DNA of 9,826 nucleotides from SXWH01 sp043766295 (GTDB taxonomy: Bacteria > Verrucomicrobiota > Verrucomicrobiia > Chthoniobacterales > Chthoniobacteraceae). A program made the position numbers and the translations under genes. Shown piece by piece: positions 7,098-9,826 of this stretch. The stretch is from contig JAYUIF010000204.1 in assembly GCA_043766295.1 (NCBI GenBank), forward strand, positions 1 through 9,826, given 5' to 3'. Numbering within the stretch: the first letter of the stretch is position 1; each line of letters starts with the position of its first letter. The notes under the pieces were generated by a model. That model saw only the letters and a list, made by a program, of their open reading frames with translations, ran no database searches and was not told the origin of the DNA.

Positions 7098-8348
7098 ATG
7101 TTGACGCTCGAAAAATTTACCATTGGCGTAGGCGACCGCTTCGCCCACCAAGCCAAGGCCCAGCTCCACGCCTGCCAGCTCATCGCTGCGGACGGCGTGG
7201 AAGTCATTCCCGTTTGGAACAAATCCAATCGCGAACACACCTTCATCGGCAGCGAACCCGCATCCGTGCTCGCCGCTGCGAAGTCCGCAGTCGAGACGCT
7301 CGGCTGGGAGAAAGGCTGGCACGTGGACGCCGATCACATCCGTCTCGAAACTGTGGATCGTTTTCTCGATGCGTCGGATTTTTTCACGATTGATGTCGCC
7401 GACAGCATCGGCCAGCCAGCGGATGCGAAGGACGTGCAGGCGTTCGTCATGCGGCATTCGGAACTCATCGGCACGCACAACATCACCGGAGTGAGCGCGC
7501 CCTTTCACACCACCGAGGAAGACATCGCACGCATCGCAGGCAAGTATCTCCGCGCCGCGCACGACGCAGGCGAAATCTACCGCCACATCGCGCGCAAGAT
7601 CGGCAAGCGCCACTTCATCGCCGAAGTCTCGATGGATGAAACCGACACGCCGCAAACGCCGCCGGAATTGCTCGTCATCCTCGCCACACTCGCCGATGCG
7701 CGAGTGCCCGCGCAGACCATCGCGCCGAAGTTCACGGGCCGCTTCAACAAAGGCGTGGACTACGTCGGCGACCTCGCGCAATTCGAGCGCGAGTTTAACG
7801 ACGACCTCGCCGTCATCGCCCACGCCGTCGCGCTCTACGGCCTGCCGAAAAATCTCAAACTCAGCGTCCACAGCGGCTCGGATAAATTTTCCCTCTACCC
7901 CATCATCCGCCGCGCCCTCGCACGCACCGGCGCGGGCGTTCATGTGAAAACAGCGGGCACCACCTGGCTGGAGGAATTGATCGGCCTCGCCGAAGCCGGC
8001 GGCGACGGCCTCGCGCTCGGCAAAGAAATCTACGCCTACGCCCTCGAACACGTGGACGAACTCTGCGCGCCCTACGCGAGCGTCATTGATATTGATCGCG
8101 CGAAACTCCCCTCCTCCGCCATCGTCAACACATGGAGCAGCGCGCAATTCGCCAACGCCCTCCGCCACATCCCCAGCCATCCCGAATTCAACGCCAGCCT
8201 CCGCCAACTCCTGCACGTCTCATTCAAACTCGCCGCCAAAAAAGGCGCGACCTACCTCGACCTGCTAAAAGCCAACGAAGCCATCGTCGCGAAGAACGTC
8301 ACCGAAAACCTCTACACCCGCCACCTCCGCCCGCTCTTCGTGGGCTGA
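7098..8348 (+). CDS. uxaE: Tagaturonate epimerase family protein (UxaE-like)
   Basis: A 416-residue cytosolic protein that I assign to the UxaE family (D-tagaturonate epimerase, giving D-fructuronate in galacturonate catabolism). Recognisable blocks are FTIGVGDRF (7-15), a central APKFTGRFNKGVDYVGD segment (209-225), SVHSGSDKFSLYP (256-268) and VKTAGTTWLEE (283-293). Acidic and His residues in these and in AEVSMDET (175-182) are likely metal or substrate ligands, by inference. It is somewhat shorter than the Thermotoga enzyme as I remember it. The ATG at 7098 is the first plausible start, 115 nt from the divergent M16 pair. No other uronate genes are adjacent, so it may serve a dispersed pathway or a related sugar acid. 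Its last 41 codons are repeated at 9197-9319. Confidence 0.78.
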   Translation: MLTLEKFTIGVGDRFAHQAKAQLHACQLIAADGVEVIPVWNKSNREHTFIGSEPASVLAAAKSAVETLGWEKGWHVDADHIRLETVDRFLDASDFFTIDVADSIGQPADAKDVQAFVMRHSELIGTHNITGVSAPFHTTEEDIARIAGKYLRAAHDAGEIYRHIARKIGKRHFIAEVSMDETDTPQTPPELLVILATLADARVPAQTIAPKFTGRFNKGVDYVGDLAQFEREFNDDLAVIAHAVALYGLPKNLKLSVHSGSDKFSLYPIIRRALARTGAGVHVKTAGTTWLEELIGLAEAGGDGLALGKEIYAYALEHVDELCAPYASVIDIDRAKLPSSAIVNTWSSAQFANALRHIPSHPEFNASLRQLLHVSFKLAAKKGATYLDLLKANEAIVAKNVTENLYTRHLRPLFVG

Positions 8349-8356
8349 GCCGCAGT
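8226..8356 (+). repeat. Direct repeat copy A: 3' end of uxaE plus 8 nt
   Basis: Aligns without gaps to 9197-9327 (constant offset 971). By hand count there are 11 mismatches in 131 bp: 9 in the 123 coding bases (including the stop) and 2 in the 8 bases after the stop. Homology ends abruptly on both sides. This copy is in frame with the complete uxaE gene. Confidence 0.93.
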
Positions 8357-8365
8357 CTTCCGCAC

Positions 8366-8418
8366 GTAGCAGAACGCACCAGAAGGCTGCTTGCCTGAAG
8401 AACGCTTTTTGCTACCCT
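8366..8418 (+). promoter_or_regulatory. Possible vapBC promoter with dyad operator
   Basis: A sigma-70-like pair, TTGCCT (8391-8396) and TACCCT (8413-8418) with a 16-nt spacer, lies just before vapB. GTAGCA (8366-8371) and TGCTAC (8410-8415) form a separated inverted repeat whose right arm overlaps the -10. Type II antitoxins of the ribbon-helix-helix class usually repress their own operon through such dyads. Both elements are weak matches, so this is tentative. Confidence 0.28.
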
Positions 8419-8427
8419 TCCTAAACT

Positions 8428-8706
8428 ATGCCAGCACTCTTCATCAAATCCTTTCCCGAAGACCTCCACGCTAAACTACGGCAGTTTGCTGCAGCCCACC
8501 GCCGGTCAGTCACGCAGGAAACCATCCACCTGCTCGAAAGCGCCATCGCTGCGGAGAAAAAAACCGCACCTGCCATCACCGATGGGCAATCGAAGTGGGC
8601 AAGCCGGAAGCTCCTGCCCGAATACGAAGCCATGATGAAAGCGGGAGCCTTTACAGGCGGAACCGACTCCACCCAGATCATCTCAGAAGAACGCGACGCC
8701 CGATGA
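8428..8706 (+). CDS. vapB: VapB/FitA-type ribbon-helix-helix antitoxin
   Basis: A 92-residue protein. The N-terminal part is a ribbon-helix-helix DNA-binding fold: a short beta-strand (ALFIKSF, 3-9), helix 1 from PEDLHAKLRQFAAAH (10-24), then RRSVTQETIHLLESAI (25-40) as the turn and helix 2. This matches FitA/VapB antitoxins, which dimerise, bind the operon operator and neutralise the partner nuclease. The C-terminal half (about 45-92) is polar and acidic at its end (ISEERDAR), fitting the flexible toxin-wrapping tail. Its TGA overlaps the next gene's ATG (ATGA at 8703-8706), so the pair is translationally coupled. Subfamily naming is by fold and partner. Confidence 0.85.
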   Translation: MPALFIKSFPEDLHAKLRQFAAAHRRSVTQETIHLLESAIAAEKKTAPAITDGQSKWASRKLLPEYEAMMKAGAFTGGTDSTQIISEERDAR

Positions 8707-9143
8707 CCGTCGCCTATTACGACACAACTTATCTGCTCAAACTCCAGATGGCCGAGGCCGGGACGCCCGAAGTCCGCGCCCACGCCGCCACGGTGTTCGA
8801 GATTCACTCCGCCCAGCACGGGCGCGCAGAATTTGCGTCCGCCGCATTCCGCAAAGTGCGTGAAGGGGTTGCCACTCTCGCGGACTACCAGCGACTCATC
8901 ACTCAATTCAACGCCGACATCGCCGCAACCACCATCCGCCTCCTCCCCCTCACCGACGCCATCCTCGACCGCGTGGAAGCCGCATTCGCCACCGCCCCAG
9001 CCACCACCTGCCTCCGCGCCGCCGACGCCCTCCACCTCGCCACCGCAGCGGAACACGGCTTCACAGAAATCCACTCCAACGACAAACACCTCCTCGCCGC
9101 CGCCCAGCTTTTCGGCCTGCGCGGGGTGAATGTGATTCCATAA
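8703..9143 (+). CDS. vapC: VapC-type PIN-domain ribonuclease toxin
   Basis: A 146-residue single PIN domain. The four acidic residues that hold the metal ions are all present: D7 in YYDTTYLLKL, E43 in GRAEFASAAF, D108 in LRAADALHLA and D127 in SNDKHLLAAA, in the usual order and spacing. These toxins cut specific RNAs (tRNA or rRNA in studied cases) when freed from the antitoxin. The ATG at 8703 is chosen because it overlaps the vapB stop by ATGA; an upstream in-frame ATG at 8595 would lie deep inside vapB. With an intact active site and partner the module looks functional. It lies between the two uxaE-end repeats. The RNA target cannot be read from sequence. Confidence 0.9.
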   Translation: MTVAYYDTTYLLKLQMAEAGTPEVRAHAATVFEIHSAQHGRAEFASAAFRKVREGVATLADYQRLITQFNADIAATTIRLLPLTDAILDRVEAAFATAPATTCLRAADALHLATAAEHGFTEIHSNDKHLLAAAQLFGLRGVNVIP

Positions 9144-9159
9144 ACCTCGTGCGCGCGAG

Positions 9160-9182
9160 TGCGCCGCAACGAAATTGGCGCA
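9160..9182. repeat. Small inverted repeat after vapC
   Basis: TGCGCC (9160-9165) and GGCGCA (9177-9182) pair perfectly around an 11-nt loop, 16 nt after the vapC stop and 14 nt before repeat copy B. No T-tract follows. It could be a weak terminator or part of the recombination junction. Confidence 0.3.
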
Positions 9183-9196
9183 GCAAGCGCATCTGT

Positions 9197-9319
9197 AAAC
9201 TCGCCGCCAAAAAAGGCGCGACCTACCTCGACCTGCTCAAAACCAACGAAGCCATCGTCGCCAAAAACGTGACCGAAAATCTCTACGCCCGCCACCTCCG
9301 CCCACTCTTCGTGGGATGA
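9197..9319 (+). pseudogene. uxaE 3'-terminal fragment (40 codons plus stop)
   Basis: The fragment keeps the uxaE frame open to its own TGA and reads KLAAKKGATYLDLLKTNEAI followed by VAKNVTENLYARHLRPLFVG. It differs from the full gene by only Ala to Thr and Thr to Ala. Of nine coding-base differences, seven are silent (Leu, Ala, Lys, Val, Asn, Pro and Gly codons). It has no start codon or ribosome site and is too short to fold as an enzyme, so it is a remnant. The silent-site bias shows that it diverged while part of a working gene. Confidence 0.85.
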
Positions 9320-9327
9320 GGTGCAGT
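9197..9327 (+). repeat. Direct repeat copy B of the uxaE 3' end
   Basis: The partner of 8226-8356, about 92% identical by hand count. It begins at the codon equivalent to uxaE residue 377 and extends 8 nt past the stop. The DNA before and after shows no further similarity to uxaE or its flank. Confidence 0.93.
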
Positions 9328-9345
9328 TCAACTGGCTTTCTTCTT

Positions 9346-9363
9346 AATCTGCGGAATCTTCGG
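9346..9363. repeat. Imperfect 9-bp tandem, intergenic
   Basis: AATCTGCGG (9346-9354) is followed directly by AATCTTCGG (9355-9363), 8 of 9 bases matching. On minus this gives CCGAAGATTCCGCAGATT, a type of run that recurs between genes in PVC genomes (from memory). It lies just past the end of the Sel1 gene. Confidence 0.3.
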
Positions 9364-9379
9364 TTAAATCAGTGTTTTC

Positions 9380-9826
9380 TCAGCGCTTCAGCGGTTCCTT
9401 AGTCGCAGCCTTGGCAGCCTTGGCGGCTTCAATTTCTTTCAAGATTTCCTTACTCCGCTGCTGTGCGGTCAGCGTCCCTTCGCGCCCGAGGCGGGCCTCA
9501 TAGATACCACGGCTTTTGACTGTCTGCTCACCGCCTGCTGCTGCTGCAATGTTAAACCAAGCGAGTCCCTCGATTTCGTCCTTGGGCACACCTAGGCCCT
9601 CGGCATACTTCACGCCGAGGTTGTGTTGAGCGCTAGCGTCTCCCTGCTCCGCAGCCTTCCGATACCATTCGGCACCCTTGGCGGCATCCTCCGGAACGCC
9701 CACGCCATATTCATACATCGAGCCGAGGCGGATCTGAGCTTCGACGCAGCCTTGCTCGGCGGCTTGCTGATAGAGCCCGACCGCTTTAGCGATGTCGCGC
9801 GGGACGCCCCGGCCCTCTTTAACCAT
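9380..9826 (-). CDS. Sel1-repeat (TPR-like) protein, C-terminal part
   Basis: The visible 148 residues contain one incomplete and two complete Sel1-like repeats: residues 1-26 (RGVPRDIAKAVGLYQQAAEQG), 27-62 and 63-98. The complete ones share the A-xxxLG-xxY-xxGxGVP-D-xxA-xxWxxxAAxxG pattern. The last repeat has the LAWFNIAAAAG variant typical of the terminal unit, followed by a charged helix with AQQRSKEILKEIE (121-133) and an Ala/Lys-rich tail. The Met at the window edge falls in the middle of a repeat, so the gene very probably continues beyond 9826 with more repeats and perhaps a signal peptide. Sel1 proteins form solenoid scaffolds for protein binding; no partner is evident. Confidence 0.9.
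   Translation of the reverse strand: MVKEGRGVPRDIAKAVGLYQQAAEQGCVEAQIRLGSMYEYGVGVPEDAAKGAEWYRKAAEQGDASAQHNLGVKYAEGLGVPKDEIEGLAWFNIAAAAGGEQTVKSRGIYEARLGREGTLTAQQRSKEILKEIEAAKAAKAATKEPLKR

Noticed and set aside
7017..8216. A 399-codon open frame on minus, antisense to uxaE
   Set aside because: It mirrors the GC-rich third positions of uxaE, its product is Ala/Gly/Arg/Glu-rich without family features, and the plus-strand gene has clear conserved blocks.
8421..9089. A 222-codon open frame on minus across vapBC
   Set aside because: Antisense to two overlapping genes with intact RHH fold and PIN active site; Gly/Glu/Val-rich chance product.
9197..9327. Treating the uxaE-like end after vapC as a short functional gene
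   Set aside because: No start codon or leader, and only the last 40 residues of the enzyme are present.
1..9826. CRISPR array, transposase, integrase or phage genes
   Set aside because: No regularly spaced repeats and no such protein motifs are visible on either strand; the only long repeat is the single uxaE-end duplication.

Overview
The window most likely comes from a member of the Verrucomicrobiota, or at least the PVC group. It is GC-rich with strongly GC-biased third codon positions. It combines a small secreted DUF1080 protein, a UxaE-type tagaturonate epimerase, a secreted two-subunit M16 protease and a Sel1-repeat protein, and most starts lack a clear Shine-Dalgarno. This placement is inferred from gene content; no marker gene here settles it.

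Layout, left to right. Positions 1-74 are the 3' part of a tRNA-Ser(GCU) cut by the window edge. A NupG-like nucleoside:H+ symporter follows on the plus strand (185-1513). It meets, tail to tail and only 5 nt apart, a minus-strand pair: a secreted DUF1080 protein (2365-2940) followed by gluQ (1519-2340), which makes glutamyl-queuosine on tRNA-Asp. Next, still on minus, are a small unrecognised membrane protein (3040-3393), a 348-nt gap, and infA (IF-1, 3742-3960). The gap is not empty: it holds a degraded coding remnant, a nested dyad and a low-complexity tandem.

Two secreted M16 peptidase homologues lie on minus at 4133-6982. The first transcribed has the HxxEH zinc site and lacks the R/Y motif. 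The second has lost HxxEH but keeps R/Y. This is the complementary pattern of a heterodimeric M16 protease. Divergent from them is uxaE (7098-8348), for hexuronate catabolism.

Downstream of uxaE is an intact type II toxin-antitoxin module, a ribbon-helix-helix VapB (8428-8706) and a PIN-domain VapC (8703-9143), overlapping by ATGA. It is followed by a second, diverged copy of the last 123 bp of uxaE plus 8 bp beyond the stop (9197-9327). The toxin-antitoxin module is therefore bracketed by direct repeats of the uxaE 3' end, 971 bp apart. In the coding part 7 of 9 differences are synonymous, so the two copies probably diverged while both were functional genes. This points to import of a homologous uxaE end together with vapBC rather than a simple local duplication, and it is the most interesting structure in the window. 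The right edge holds the C-terminal part of a Sel1-repeat protein on minus.
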